A stretch of 22,567 bases of DNA from UBA3871 sp002392265 (lineage in GTDB: Bacteria > Bacillota > Clostridia > Peptostreptococcales > Anaerovoracaceae): the NCBI GenBank assembly GCA_946614255.1, contig CAMOGS010000081.1, positions 1-22,567 of the forward strand, in the 5' to 3' direction. A program made the position numbers and the translations under genes. Position 1 is the first letter of the stretch. Every line of letters starts with the position of its first letter. Shown piece after piece: positions 14,290 through 22,506 of this stretch. The notes beneath the pieces are model-generated. The model saw nothing but the letters and a program-made list of their open reading frames with translations, had not been told where the DNA came from and searched no databases.

Positions 14290-15021
14290 CTAAACCCTTA
14301 ATGCGACGACTGTGATGTTGTCTCTGCCGCCGCGCCTGTTCGCAATCGTAACAAGCTTGTTGCATGCGCTGCTCATGCTGCTCCCCTTATCACTCAAAAT
14401 TTTAGCCATGGAAGCATCATCCACTTCTCCGTACAGTCCGTCCGAACAAAGAAGAATTACATCGCCCTGCTCTATTTCGATTTTGAAGAAATCGGGCTCG
14501 ATGGTAGGTTCTCCACCGAGTGCTTTTGTTATTTTATTCTTTTCCTTGTGGTTTTTAGCCTCTTCGGATGTGATGATTCCGCGCTTTACCAGAGTGTTCA
14601 CATATGTGTGATCCTCGGTAATCTGCGTCATTTCACCACCCCTGCACACGTAGCCTCTGCTGTCGCCGACATTTACGACAAATGCCACATCACCCGGAAC
14701 GTAAGCGATAACAACCGTAGTTGCCATACCCTCGTTTTCCTTGTATTTGTGCGCGTTCTCGTATATTTCGGCATTTACAGCCTTTAAACATTCGAGAAAA
14801 TAGGCGATTACAGTGTCTTCGTCCTTTTCTCTGTTCAGCGGATGCTTATCCACATAGTCCGCTATACGGCTGACCGCCGTGCGGGAAGCTATTTCACCCG
14901 CGCTCGCGCCGCCGACTCCGTCCGCTACGATATATACATCGCTCGAAGGAATAACGAAGCATGCATCTTCGTTATTCCCTCTGCGAAGCCCTTTGTCACT
15001 TTTAAATCCTAACTCCAACAT
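14290..15021 (-). CDS. prpC: PP2C-family Ser/Thr protein phosphatase (PrpC/Stp type)
   Basis: Metal-dependent cytoplasmic phosphatase, 243 residues, that reverses phosphorylation by the partner kinase PrkC. Diagnostic motifs are GLRRGNNEDA (11-20), VADGVGGASAGE (32-43), VVNVGDSRGYV (about 115-125), QITEDHTYV, LLCSDGLYGEVDD (about 191-203) and the C-terminal GGRDNITVVAL, supplying the aspartates that bind Mg or Mn. Length is standard. The ribosome binding site is weak; the 34-base gap after rsmB holds no hairpin. The place between rsmB and prkC is the common Firmicutes one, apart from the absence of rlmN. Confidence 0.97.
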   Translation of the reverse strand: MLELGFKSDKGLRRGNNEDACFVIPSSDVYIVADGVGGASAGEIASRTAVSRIADYVDKHPLNREKDEDTVIAYFLECLKAVNAEIYENAHKYKENEGMATTVVIAYVPGDVAFVVNVGDSRGYVCRGGEMTQITEDHTYVNTLVKRGIITSEEAKNHKEKNKITKALGGEPTIEPDFFKIEIEQGDVILLCSDGLYGEVDDASMAKILSDKGSSMSSACNKLVTIANRRGGRDNITVVALRV

Positions 15022-15055
15022 GTCTTTTACCGTCAGTCAATTAATGCTGTTAATC

Positions 15056-16354
15056 CTATCTGATAACTATGCTTTCAGCCTTTCTCATCTTGCAGATAAA
15101 GAATCCGTCCGTGTCATTAACGTTAGGGAGCAGCTGAATCATTTCTTCCTTTGCGAATGCAGGATTCTTTTTGAGGAATTCAGCTATAACTCTCTGATTC
15201 TCGTTCGGGTTGATTGTGCATGTGCTGTAAACGAGAACTCCGCCCGGCTTTACATAGCCTGCAGCAGTGTTCAGCATTGTCAGCTGCTTTCTCGGAAGAG
15301 AATCGAATTCCGAGGTTCTCTTTTTGTATTTAATTTCAGGCTTGCGGCGAATCACTCCGAGTCCCGAGCAAGGTGCGTCAATCAGAACCCTGTCGGCCTT
15401 TTCAATCAAAGTGGAGTCAATCTTTGTCGCATCCCAGATCTTTGTCTCAACTATATCCACGCCCAGTCTCTTTGCCTCAGCATCAATCAGTGCGAGCTTT
15501 CTGGTATATACATCGGATGCAATGATGCGTCCCTTGTTATTCATGCGCTCTGCAATTGCAAAGGTCTTTCCGCCCGGAGCCGCACAGAGGTCTAAAACCG
15601 TGTCGCCCTGCTTTGGGTCGAGGACTACCGAAACCAGCATTGAAGCTTCATCCTGAACGGAGAACATTCCCTGCTTGTAGAGTCTTGATTCGAGGAGGTC
15701 ATTACCCTTTGTAACTCTGAGTGCGTTTTCGCAGAGCTTTCCGTTCTCAACGGTAAATCCCTTTGCCTCGAGCTTTTCAATGAGGTCCTTTTTCATAATC
15801 TTTAACCAGTTGAGTCTGATTGTCAGAGTAGGGGTCTCGTTGCAGGATTTCAGAAGCTCTTCAACGAACTCGACATTGTACTGCTCGAGCCACAGCTCGA
15901 TAATCCAAGGCAGGCAGGAATATTTAATCGAAAGGTATTCAATCTCGTTTTCCGCTCTGTCAGGCAGCTCGATAGTCAGCTTTTCTCTGATGTATGAACG
16001 AAGAACGGCATTTATAAATGCCTCTCTGCCCTTGCAGAATCTCTTTGCGAGTACCACGCTCTCGTTTACCGCAGCGTACTCCGGAACCGAGTTCATATAG
16101 CCGAGCTGATATATTCCCATGCGCAGGATTACCAGATCGCTGGTCTTGATTTTATCAATGTCCGGAACGAGCTTTGCGATTATGTAATCGAGCAGCATCT
16201 TATTTTCAAGGACGCCATATACAACTTCCCTTACAAACGAAGGCGAAGAAGGTCTGCCACAGATGATGTGGTGATTCAGCGCAATATTTGAATATGATTT
16301 CTTTGTTTCGATATCAAGCAATGTGTAATAAGCTGTTTTTCTGTTTGCGTCCAT
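15056..16354 (-). CDS. rsmB: 16S rRNA (cytosine-967-C5)-methyltransferase RsmB
   Basis: SAM-dependent methyltransferase that methylates C967 of 16S rRNA. The 432 residues comprise an N-terminal NusB-like RNA-binding domain (about 5-130), a linker region, and a C-terminal Rossmann methyltransferase domain with the SAM motif VLDLCAAPGGKT (253-264), DAPCSGLGVIRRKPEI (326-341, C329) and the nucleophile loop VYSTCT (375-380, C379). Both conserved cysteines are present. Only one base separates its ATG from the stop of fmt, and it stands directly after def-fmt as in many bacteria. Confidence 0.97.
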   Translation of the reverse strand: MDANRKTAYYTLLDIETKKSYSNIALNHHIICGRPSSPSFVREVVYGVLENKMLLDYIIAKLVPDIDKIKTSDLVILRMGIYQLGYMNSVPEYAAVNESVVLAKRFCKGREAFINAVLRSYIREKLTIELPDRAENEIEYLSIKYSCLPWIIELWLEQYNVEFVEELLKSCNETPTLTIRLNWLKIMKKDLIEKLEAKGFTVENGKLCENALRVTKGNDLLESRLYKQGMFSVQDEASMLVSVVLDPKQGDTVLDLCAAPGGKTFAIAERMNNKGRIIASDVYTRKLALIDAEAKRLGVDIVETKIWDATKIDSTLIEKADRVLIDAPCSGLGVIRRKPEIKYKKRTSEFDSLPRKQLTMLNTAAGYVKPGGVLVYSTCTINPNENQRVIAEFLKKNPAFAKEEMIQLLPNVNDTDGFFICKMRKAESIVIR

Positions 16355-16355
16355 T

Positions 16356-17294
16356 TCAATTCCTCCCGTCTTGATTTAAAATTGTGCCATTTGGGATTTG
16401 CTTCCCACGAAGATAATCGGCCGCCGCCATTCTCTTTTTCCCTGCGGCCTGAACTTCCTTTAATATCAGCACGCTGCCATTGCATGCCACCTTTATGCCT
16501 TCCCGGCCTGTTTCAATTACAGTCCCGGGTGCGGCTTTTACATCACTTTCGGCTGCATCCGCCGCCCAAACTTTAAAGACCTCACCTTCTAGATAAGTAT
16601 ACGCTCCCGTATATCCGCGGATCAGCCTTTCGAGCTCGGCAGCCGTTTTGCCAAAGTCGAGCTCGCCATCCTTTTTGAACAGCATATTCGCATAGGTCGC
16701 AAGCGAGTCGTCCTGTTTTACCGGCTTTGCCGTGCCGTTTTCAAGCTCTGTGAGCACCTCAAGCATCAGCCTTGCTCCGATTTTTGCAAGCTCACCGTAA
16801 AGCTCCTCGCAGGTCTTTTTCCCCACCTTTGTGCTCTCGCTTTTCAGCATGTCACCGGTGTCCAGGCCCTCGCCCATCTGCATGATGGTAATTCCGGTTT
16901 CCTCCTCGCCGTCGATTATCGCACGCTGTATAGGAGCTGCTCCCCTGTATTTCGGAAGCAGCGAGCCGTGGATGTTGATGCACCCCAGGCGCGGCAGATT
17001 CAGTATTTCCTTTGATAAAATCTGACCGTAAGCGGCCACGACTATTATATCGGGATTTGCCTCCCGCATAGCTTTTATTGTTTCTTCATCGCTGCGGATG
17101 CGCTCAGGCTGCAGCACCTTTATTCCGGCAGCCTCCGCAGCCATCTTTACCGGAGTCGGAGTCAGCTTTTTCCCCCTGTTCTTTTGCGAATCGGGCTGTG
17201 AAATTACCATCGCCACTTCGTGCGGACTATCAATCAGCGCATTCAGCGCCGTAGCCGCAAAATCCGGTGTACCCATGAAAATTGTCTTTAACAC
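16356..17294 (-). CDS. fmt: Methionyl-tRNA formyltransferase
   Basis: Transfers a formyl group from 10-formyl-tetrahydrofolate to initiator Met-tRNA. The 312-residue length is typical. The N-terminal hydrolase-like domain opens with MLKTIFMGTPDFAATALN and has the folate and catalytic segment CINIHGSLLPKYRGAAPIQRAI (from about residue 103), IMQMGEGLDTGDML (about 136-149), and the C-terminal OB-type domain (about 205-310). It follows def after 20 bases and abuts rsmB. With def it forms the N-terminal formylation and deformylation pair. Confidence 0.98.
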   Translation of the reverse strand: MLKTIFMGTPDFAATALNALIDSPHEVAMVISQPDSQKNRGKKLTPTPVKMAAEAAGIKVLQPERIRSDEETIKAMREANPDIIVVAAYGQILSKEILNLPRLGCINIHGSLLPKYRGAAPIQRAIIDGEEETGITIMQMGEGLDTGDMLKSESTKVGKKTCEELYGELAKIGARLMLEVLTELENGTAKPVKQDDSLATYANMLFKKDGELDFGKTAAELERLIRGYTGAYTYLEGEVFKVWAADAAESDVKAAPGTVIETGREGIKVACNGSVLILKEVQAAGKKRMAAADYLRGKQIPNGTILNQDGRN

Positions 17295-17314
17295 TGATGC
17301 ATGCTCCTTTACTG

Positions 17315-17800
17315 CTACTGCTCTTCGGATTCTTCGGGCTCTTCGTTTACATCGTGCAGGTTAGTACATTTGTCCGTATAAAGTATGCCCTCGAGATGAT
17401 CGTATTCGTGACAGAGCACGATAGCTTCGAAATCCGTCGCATCGACCGTAATCTTTTTGCCGTCTCTGTCAAGAGCTTCCATTACTATGTGCTGAGGCCT
17501 CTTTACGGTACCCACCATTCCCGGTACCGAAAGGCAGCCCTCTTCACCTTCCTGCTCACCTTCGCTGAGTGTGATTACAGGGTTTATCATAAAGTAAACC
17601 TTGTCCTCCTCGGGCTCGGCCACAAACATTCTGCGCATAATGCCCACCTGTGGAGCTGCGATTCCCACACCGTTATTAAAGCGCATGGTTTCAAGCATAT
17701 CGTCGAGTATTCCGCGAATGCGGTCGTCTACCTCTGTAACCTCTCTGCACTTTTTCCTGAGTATGGGATCCCCTTCTGTTACAACATTTCTTAATGCCAT
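17315..17800 (-). CDS. def: Peptide deformylase
   Basis: Removes the formyl group from nascent N-terminal methionine. The 161-residue product starts MALRNVVTEGDPILRKKC and contains the three family motifs: GVGIAAPQVGI, EEGCLSVPG (metal-binding cysteine) and CHEYDHLEGILYTD (HExxH-type HEYDH). An acidic tail (EEPEESEEQ) ends the protein. I chose the ATG at 17800 because AGGAG lies 9 bases before it and because the family begins there. The in-frame ATG at 17839 adds 13 residues and has its only purine-rich stretch 2 bases away. Confidence 0.96.
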   Translation of the reverse strand: MALRNVVTEGDPILRKKCREVTEVDDRIRGILDDMLETMRFNNGVGIAAPQVGIMRRMFVAEPEEDKVYFMINPVITLSEGEQEGEEGCLSVPGMVGTVKRPQHIVMEALDRDGKKITVDATDFEAIVLCHEYDHLEGILYTDKCTNLHDVNEEPEESEEQ

Positions 17801-17848
17801 TTCTTTTTCTCTCCTCATCCTTGCTGCTGCTATATTCATTGTCCTTTA

Positions 17849-19879
17849 TCAAACCAGGCTGTACGGATTAAAATCCACCAGCATGCTGTACTCCGTTTTC
17901 GGATTTTTCTTTTTATCACTGACTACATCTTTTTTCAGTCCCGCAATTTTAGCGGCAAATTCGGCTCTCCTGCCTTTTGGTATCTTTATTACCAGCTGGT
18001 AGCGATACTTTCCGCTTTCTATGCGCACAGGCGCTGCCTGCGGCCTGAACACCAGGCTTCTGTCCTTCGAATCAAGCTCCGATGTAAGCCTCTCATAAGC
18101 CCTCTCACATTCCGCCCGCGCAGCTTCCTCGGAAGGCGAGCTGAAGAGCAGCTGACAGAGATCGCAAAACGGCGGATATGAAAGCAGCCTGCGCATCCTG
18201 ATTTCCTGCGCAAAGAATGTCGCAAAGTCCTGCTCCGCTGCCGCGCGTACCGCATAGTGCTGCGGCGTATAGGTCTGGATTATCACCTTTCCCCGCTCGT
18301 CTCCGCGGCCGGCCCTGCCTGCCGCCTGAGTTATCAGCTGAAACGTCCTTTCGGACGAGCGAAAATCGGGAATATTCAGCGAAACATCGGCAGAAATAAT
18401 TCCCACCAGCCCGACGTTTCTGAAGTCAAGCCCCTTTGCGACAAGCTGCGTTCCAATCAGGATTTTGGTCTTTCCCTTTTTGAAATCGCCTAGGATTTTC
18501 GAAAGTGCTCCCTTTGTTTTTACCGCATCAAGGTCGAGTCTGTCGACTCCGATTCCGCTGCATTTCTCTTTTATGTATTCTTCAACCTTTTCGGTACCTG
18601 TACCGAAATGGCGGATATGCTTTCCGTGACAGGTCGGGCACTCCTGCGGAATGCTGACCTTTCTGCCGCAATAGTGGCATACGGCTGCGCCTTCGTTTTT
18701 GTGGTAGGTCAGGCTAATCTCGCACTGCGGGCATTTCAGCACATAGCCGCAGTCCCTGCAGGATATAAAGGTCGAATAGCCGCGGCGGTTCAGGAAAATT
18801 ATCACCTGTCTGTCGTTTTCCAGGCAGCTGTCTATCTCGTCCGCCAGCTTTCTGCTGAGCACTGTGCGGTTTCCGGAGCGAAACTCCTCGCCCATGTCCA
18901 CAATGTCCACCTGAGGCAGAGGCACCGCATTGTACCTCTCTTTCATCTCGCAAAGCCTGTATATGCCCTGCTTTGCACGCTGATACGAAACAACCGACGG
19001 TGTCGCACTGCCCAGCACCAGAGTGCCGCCAAAGTACTTCAGCCTTTTAATCGCTATCTCCAGTGTCTCATATTTCGGGCTTTTGTCGGATTTATATGAG
19101 GTTTCATGCTCTTCGTCCATCACAATCAGACCGATGTCCGAAAGCGGAGCAAATACCGCGGAGCGTGCGCCTATTACTATTTGCGCCTCGCCCTTTCTGA
19201 TTCGCTGCCACTCATCATATCTTTCGCCTGCCGAAAGCTTTGAGTGCAAAACCGCAACCATGTCTCTGCCGAATCGCCCGAAAAACCGCTCGACTATCTG
19301 AGTTGTGAGGCTGATTTCCGGCACGAGCATGACAGCCGTGCGGCCCATGCCTATAACCTTTGCAATAAGCTGCATATAGATTTCGGTCTTGCCGCTTCCC
19401 GTAACTCCGTGGAGCAGAAATATGTCGTGCTCCTTTTTTTCTATCTGCGGGGTCATGAGACTGAGCGCCGCCTGCTGCTCGGCTGTGAGGCTTTCGATGT
19501 TTTGAACGTCAGCCTCGGTGTCTTTCAGCGGTGTGCGGATTTTGCCACGCTTGCTCGCCGAGCCTGCCGGCAGGAACTGCTCTATCGCATCTATGGCGCG
19601 GCAGATGTATCTCCTCTTCATGAAGAGCGCGGTATCGATCATCTCTTCGGAAAGAGAAATCTCCTCGTCGATATCCTCAATTTTCTTTATTTTAACGCTT
19701 TCAGGCATATCCGCGGGCTTTTCCTCCGACAAGGCTACGACATAAGCCTTTTTCAGAGCTCTGCCACGGCCGAAGGTCACCCTTACTACGCTTCCGATCT
19801 TTATTTCGGGGCCGGCCTCGTATGTGAAGAGCGAATCGACGCTATCTGTTTTTGTCTCCGGTATTACCTGTGCGTACAT
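17849..19879 (-). CDS. priA: Primosomal protein N' (replication restart helicase PriA), compact form
   Basis: Superfamily 2 helicase that reloads the replisome at stalled forks. At 676 residues it is shorter than the usual 730-800. The 3'-DNA-binding domain (about 1-105) is present; Walker A GVTGSGKTE (158-166), DEEH (255-258), GSATPS (290-295) and the C-terminal helicase motifs QAAGRAGRG are intact. The zinc-binding cluster has all eight cysteines (C374, C377, C383, C386, C401, C404, C414, C417). The helicase lobe begins near residue 130, leaving only about 25 residues where a winged-helix domain of about 90 residues normally lies. AGGA precedes the ATG. It follows queH by 8 bases. Confidence 0.97.
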   Translation of the reverse strand: MYAQVIPETKTDSVDSLFTYEAGPEIKIGSVVRVTFGRGRALKKAYVVALSEEKPADMPESVKIKKIEDIDEEISLSEEMIDTALFMKRRYICRAIDAIEQFLPAGSASKRGKIRTPLKDTEADVQNIESLTAEQQAALSLMTPQIEKKEHDIFLLHGVTGSGKTEIYMQLIAKVIGMGRTAVMLVPEISLTTQIVERFFGRFGRDMVAVLHSKLSAGERYDEWQRIRKGEAQIVIGARSAVFAPLSDIGLIVMDEEHETSYKSDKSPKYETLEIAIKRLKYFGGTLVLGSATPSVVSYQRAKQGIYRLCEMKERYNAVPLPQVDIVDMGEEFRSGNRTVLSRKLADEIDSCLENDRQVIIFLNRRGYSTFISCRDCGYVLKCPQCEISLTYHKNEGAAVCHYCGRKVSIPQECPTCHGKHIRHFGTGTEKVEEYIKEKCSGIGVDRLDLDAVKTKGALSKILGDFKKGKTKILIGTQLVAKGLDFRNVGLVGIISADVSLNIPDFRSSERTFQLITQAAGRAGRGDERGKVIIQTYTPQHYAVRAAAEQDFATFFAQEIRMRRLLSYPPFCDLCQLLFSSPSEEAARAECERAYERLTSELDSKDRSLVFRPQAAPVRIESGKYRYQLVIKIPKGRRAEFAAKIAGLKKDVVSDKKKNPKTEYSMLVDFNPYSLV

Positions 19880-19887
19880 TCCGTTTC

Positions 19888-20571
19888 CTAATCCTGCTTT
19901 GAAAACTCACAGCCGCAGAAATGCTGCCTGTAGAGTCCGTATTCCTTTGACATTTCGATGCTTCTCTGGTAGCCCGCCTTCTTTTTGAAGTCACGGTCAA
20001 GCCATGAAAGTCCGTTTGCCACAGCAAGCTCCGTGCCTATCATCGTTATGATGTCATAGTTTTTGTAAGGGCTCACCGTAAGTGTGGTCCCAAATGTGTC
20101 GATGCCGAGCTTTTTTGCCTCTGCCGCAGCAGCCGTAAGGCGCAGTCTGAAGCAGAGCTCGCAGCGTTTTCCGCCTTCTCTGTCACCTTCATGGCCGGAA
20201 ACGGCACTGTAATATTCTGCGGGATCGTATTTGCCCTCAACGAAATTTATTCTTTCACCGAGCAGATTTTTCCGGCTGTATTCGCGAATAAACCTGATCT
20301 GCTCGGATTTGCGAAGCTCGTATTCTTCTTTGTCCGTTATATTCGGATTGTAGTAAAAAACCGTGATGTCCCAGTCAGACAGAAGCCTTTCGATGCATGC
20401 TGTGCTGCACGGTCCGCAGCATGAATGAAGCAGCAGCGGCTGTCTTTTCACGTAGCTGTTACCGTGGATGCTGCCCGCCTGAGTGCTGCCGGCATCCGAA
20501 AAAGAGCTGACGTTTTCAGCTGTCACATATGCTTCTTTTTTAGCTCCGTCATCGGTCTTGCCTGCTGTCAT
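19888..20571 (-). CDS. queH: Epoxyqueuosine reductase QueH
   Basis: Catalyses the last step of queuosine formation, reducing epoxyqueuosine in tRNA, with a [4Fe-4S] cluster. The 227-residue product has the family signature LLLHSCCGPCSTACIE (about 46-61, C51 and C52), a KRCELCFRLRL segment, TTLTVSPYKN and the ending HFCGCEFS. About 40 unconserved residues precede the signature, longer than usual. I chose the ATG at 20571, with GGAG six bases upstream; an in-frame TTG at 20583 has none. This gene is first in a ten-kilobase operon. It is unrelated in mechanism to the cobalamin enzyme QueG, which it replaces. Confidence 0.93.
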   Translation of the reverse strand: MTAGKTDDGAKKEAYVTAENVSSFSDAGSTQAGSIHGNSYVKRQPLLLHSCCGPCSTACIERLLSDWDITVFYYNPNITDKEEYELRKSEQIRFIREYSRKNLLGERINFVEGKYDPAEYYSAVSGHEGDREGGKRCELCFRLRLTAAAAEAKKLGIDTFGTTLTVSPYKNYDIITMIGTELAVANGLSWLDRDFKKKAGYQRSIEMSKEYGLYRQHFCGCEFSKQD

Positions 20572-20629
20572 AACATTCTCCAAAACTACGGTTTTGCGTG
20601 GGTTTTATCAACACAATAGTCCAACGTAT

Positions 20630-20657
20630 ATTATAACATAAAAGGCTCGGTTTTCAA
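20630..20657 (-). promoter_or_regulatory. Sigma-A-type promoter for the queH-to-rpe operon
   Basis: On the minus strand TTGAAA (20657-20652) is followed after 16 bases by a perfect TATAAT (20635-20630), with TG one base before it (TGTTATAAT, extended -10). Transcription would begin near 20623, about 52 bases before the queH ATG. It overlaps the region upstream of the divergent radical SAM gene. Confidence 0.85.
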
Positions 20658-20666
20658 AGAAAAATG

Positions 20667-20675
20667 TGCTAAAAT
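20667..20675 (+). promoter_or_regulatory. Extended -10 promoter for the radical SAM gene
   Basis: TGCTAAAAT (TGn plus TAAAAT) lies 22 bases before the ATG. No convincing -35 exists at 17 bases, and the region where it would fall overlaps the -35 of the divergent queH promoter. The leader would be only about 15-17 bases, holding just the GGAGGA site. Confidence 0.55.
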
Positions 20676-20696
20676 AGAGGTTGTTGGAGGAATAAA

Positions 20697-21647
20697 ATGC
20701 GCGAAAGAAACGAACGTATAAACACAATCAGTGACTACCTCAGGGACAGATTTGACGCAAAGGTCGTAAAGCTGGCTCTCGACGGCGGCTTTACATGCCC
20801 AAACCGCGACGGCAGCAAGGGCACGGGCGGCTGTCTTTTCTGCTCCGAAGCAGGCTCCGGCGATATGGCATCATCCATAGATACGGCAGCAAATCTTCAG
20901 TCTGCCATGCAAAGTCAGGCAGAGCTTTTGTCGGACAAGTGGCCGAATGCGGAGTATCTGGCTTATTTTCAGTCGCACACGAACACCTATGCCCCGGCAG
21001 CTGAGCTTCGCGAAAAGTTCGAAGCGGCCCTTTCATGCGAGCTTCCGGGCGGAAAGAAGGTGCTTGGTCTTGCGATAGCGACGCGCCCCGACTGCATCAG
21101 TGAGGAGGTGCTTGGCTATCTTTCTGAGCTTGGCAAACGCACATTTTTGTGGGTGGAGCTGGGACTGCAGACGGCGTCCGACAAGACTGCGGAGAGCATA
21201 AACCGCTGCTATCCGCTTTGCGTGTATGATGATGCGGTGCAAAGGCTTGATGCGCATGGAATCAGAATCGTAACCCACCTGATATTCGGGCTGCCCGGAG
21301 AAGGTCGTGAGGACATGCTCTCTTCGGTGCGCCACATAACAAAGCCTCTGCCTTCGGGCAGGCACATTTTTGGGGTGAAGCTGCATCTTTTGAATGTAAT
21401 AAAAGGCTCACGCCTTGCTGAAATGCAGCCCGGCTATGAGCCCTTCGGTTCGATGGAAGAATATATTGATCTGGTTTGCTGTGCGCTCCGCATAATCCCG
21501 CGCGATGTTACCGTGCACCGCATGACCGGCGACTGCCCGAGGCGGCTCCTCATTTCGCCGCCGTGGTCGTATAAAAAGCGCAGCATCCTAAACGGAATAA
21601 ATGCTCTGATGCGTGAGCTTGATGCTCATCAGGGCGACAGGCTGTAG
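20697..21647 (+). CDS. Radical SAM protein, TIGR01212/YhcC-YtqA family
   Basis: A 316-residue radical SAM enzyme. Its cluster-binding region is GGFTCPNRDGSKGTGGCLFC, with C34, C46 and C49 (a C-x11-C-x2-C spacing typical of this family, unlike the usual CxxxCxxC). Later features include LAIATRPDCISEE, ELGLQTASDKT and HLIFGLPGE, typical barrel-strand segments, and a C-terminal VHRMTGDCPRRLLISPPW motif. The reaction of the family is not settled. It is the only protein gene on the plus strand, with GGAGGA five bases before the ATG, and converges with tdk over a 28-base gap. That gap is GC-rich (GGGCCCGGCCGGACCCGGC) without a canonical terminator. Confidence 0.95.
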   Translation: MRERNERINTISDYLRDRFDAKVVKLALDGGFTCPNRDGSKGTGGCLFCSEAGSGDMASSIDTAANLQSAMQSQAELLSDKWPNAEYLAYFQSHTNTYAPAAELREKFEAALSCELPGGKKVLGLAIATRPDCISEEVLGYLSELGKRTFLWVELGLQTASDKTAESINRCYPLCVYDDAVQRLDAHGIRIVTHLIFGLPGEGREDMLSSVRHITKPLPSGRHIFGVKLHLLNVIKGSRLAEMQPGYEPFGSMEEYIDLVCCALRIIPRDVTVHRMTGDCPRRLLISPPWSYKKRSILNGINALMRELDAHQGDRL

Positions 21648-21675
21648 CTTTTGGGCGGGCCCGGCCGGACCCGGC

Positions 21676-22260
21676 TTAGTCGGGCTTGATGCGTCCGTCG
21701 TTGTAGTGCTTGCGGCAAAGTGATACGTACATATCGTTCCCGCCGACGAGGATTTGCTCGCCCTGCTTTACGAACTTGCCGTCTACGACGCGGGCAACCA
21801 TGGTCGCCTTGCGGCCGCACCAGCAAATGGTTTTTATTTCTTCAATCTTGTCAGCATAGACAAGCATGTAATACGACCCTTCGAAAAGTTCATTTCTGAA
21901 ATCATTTTTGAGGCCATAGGCGAGGACGGGGACATTAAAGCTGTCCACGATTTCAACAAGCTCCTGCACATGGTGCTTGCGCAGGAACTGGCACTCATCT
22001 ATTATCACACAGTCTATCGGCGTTTCCTCGTTTTCCTTCATGAAAAGCTCCAGTATATTCGTGTTTTCGTCCACGATGGTAGCCTCTCTTTGAAGTCCGA
22101 TTCTGGAAGTTATCAGCCCGCTTTTTCCGGCGCGGTCGTCTATCGCAGGAGCGAGCAGCCAAGCACGCTTGCCGCGTTCCTCGTAGTTGTAAGCCACCTT
22201 TATTACTTCAATCGATTTGCCGGCGTTCATCGTGCTGTATCTGTAATATAACTGTGCCAT
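21676..22260 (-). CDS. tdk: Thymidine kinase (type II)
   Basis: Phosphorylates thymidine to dTMP in the salvage pathway. The 194-residue length matches the bacterial tetrameric class. Motifs are the P-loop STMNAGKS (9-16), VIIDECQFL (about 85-93) with the catalytic acid, YGLKNDFRNELFEGS (lasso and substrate region), and a zinc site from CWCG (about 145-148) and CRKHY near the C-terminus. GGAGG precedes the ATG. It has its own promoter just downstream of a tRNA pair, so it is monocistronic. The stop lies against a GC-rich convergent gap. Confidence 0.98.
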   Translation of the reverse strand: MAQLYYRYSTMNAGKSIEVIKVAYNYEERGKRAWLLAPAIDDRAGKSGLITSRIGLQREATIVDENTNILELFMKENEETPIDCVIIDECQFLRKHHVQELVEIVDSFNVPVLAYGLKNDFRNELFEGSYYMLVYADKIEEIKTICWCGRKATMVARVVDGKFVKQGEQILVGGNDMYVSLCRKHYNDGRIKPD

Positions 22261-22291
22261 ATTCTATCCTCCAATATTACTTTTTCTGTGT

Positions 22292-22309
22292 TAATCTGTG
22301 ATAATCTGA
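22292..22309 (-). repeat. Direct repeats near the tdk transcription start
   Basis: TAATCTG occurs at 22292-22298 and 22303-22309, 11 bases apart, one helical turn. A related ATCTGAT occurs at 22304-22310 and 22319-22325. They flank the predicted -10 and start point, as a repressor or activator site could, but the AT-rich leader makes chance possible. Confidence 0.4.
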
Positions 22310-22313
22310 TTTA

Positions 22314-22342
22314 ATTTTATCTGATAGATGACTTCAATTCAA
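22314..22342 (-). promoter_or_regulatory. Promoter for tdk
   Basis: On the minus strand TTGAAT (22342-22337) is followed after 17 bases by TAAAAT (22319-22314), giving a transcript start near 22307 and a leader of about 47 bases. The -35 box is inside one copy of the 12-bp tandem repeat. Confidence 0.65.
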
Positions 22343-22356
22343 TATTCAATTCAATA
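22333..22356 (-). repeat. 12-bp tandem repeat upstream of tdk
   Basis: Two exact copies of TTCAATTCAATA at 22333-22344 and 22345-22356. Each contains the TTGAAT hexamer on the minus strand, so a candidate -35 box is duplicated 12 bases apart. Confidence 0.85.
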
Positions 22357-22396
22357 AAAAAAGTAGAATCTCGGACATAAGTCAGCAAGAAACTAC
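22356..22396 (-). terminator. Probable terminator after the tRNA pair
   Basis: The minus strand has GTAG (22396-22393) pairing with CTAC (22366-22363), an internal loop, and a further inner stem of about five pairs, followed by seven T residues (22362-22356). The stem is imperfect, so this is a moderate call. Confidence 0.5.
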
Positions 22397-22410
22397 CTTT
22401 AAAGGAAAAA

Positions 22411-22486
<76 letters not shown>

Positions 22487-22506
22487 GTAAATACCGTATT
22501 AAAAAA

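Noticed and set aside
14879..15595. Plus-strand open frame of 238 codons across the prpC/rsmB junction
   Set aside because: It lies opposite two genes with complete family motifs and shows no recognisable domain.
17801..17839. Upstream in-frame start for peptide deformylase
   Set aside because: It adds 13 residues not typical of the family and has no properly spaced ribosome binding site; the inner ATG has AGGAG.
20572..20583. Upstream TTG start for queH
   Set aside because: No ribosome binding site precedes it; GGAG is spaced correctly for the ATG at 20571.
21648..21675. Bidirectional terminator between the radical SAM gene and tdk
   Set aside because: The gap is GC-rich and can form small stems, but there is no T-run on either strand.
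22333..22356. CRISPR-like repeat
   Set aside because: Only two adjacent 12-base copies without spacers; it is a tandem repeat.
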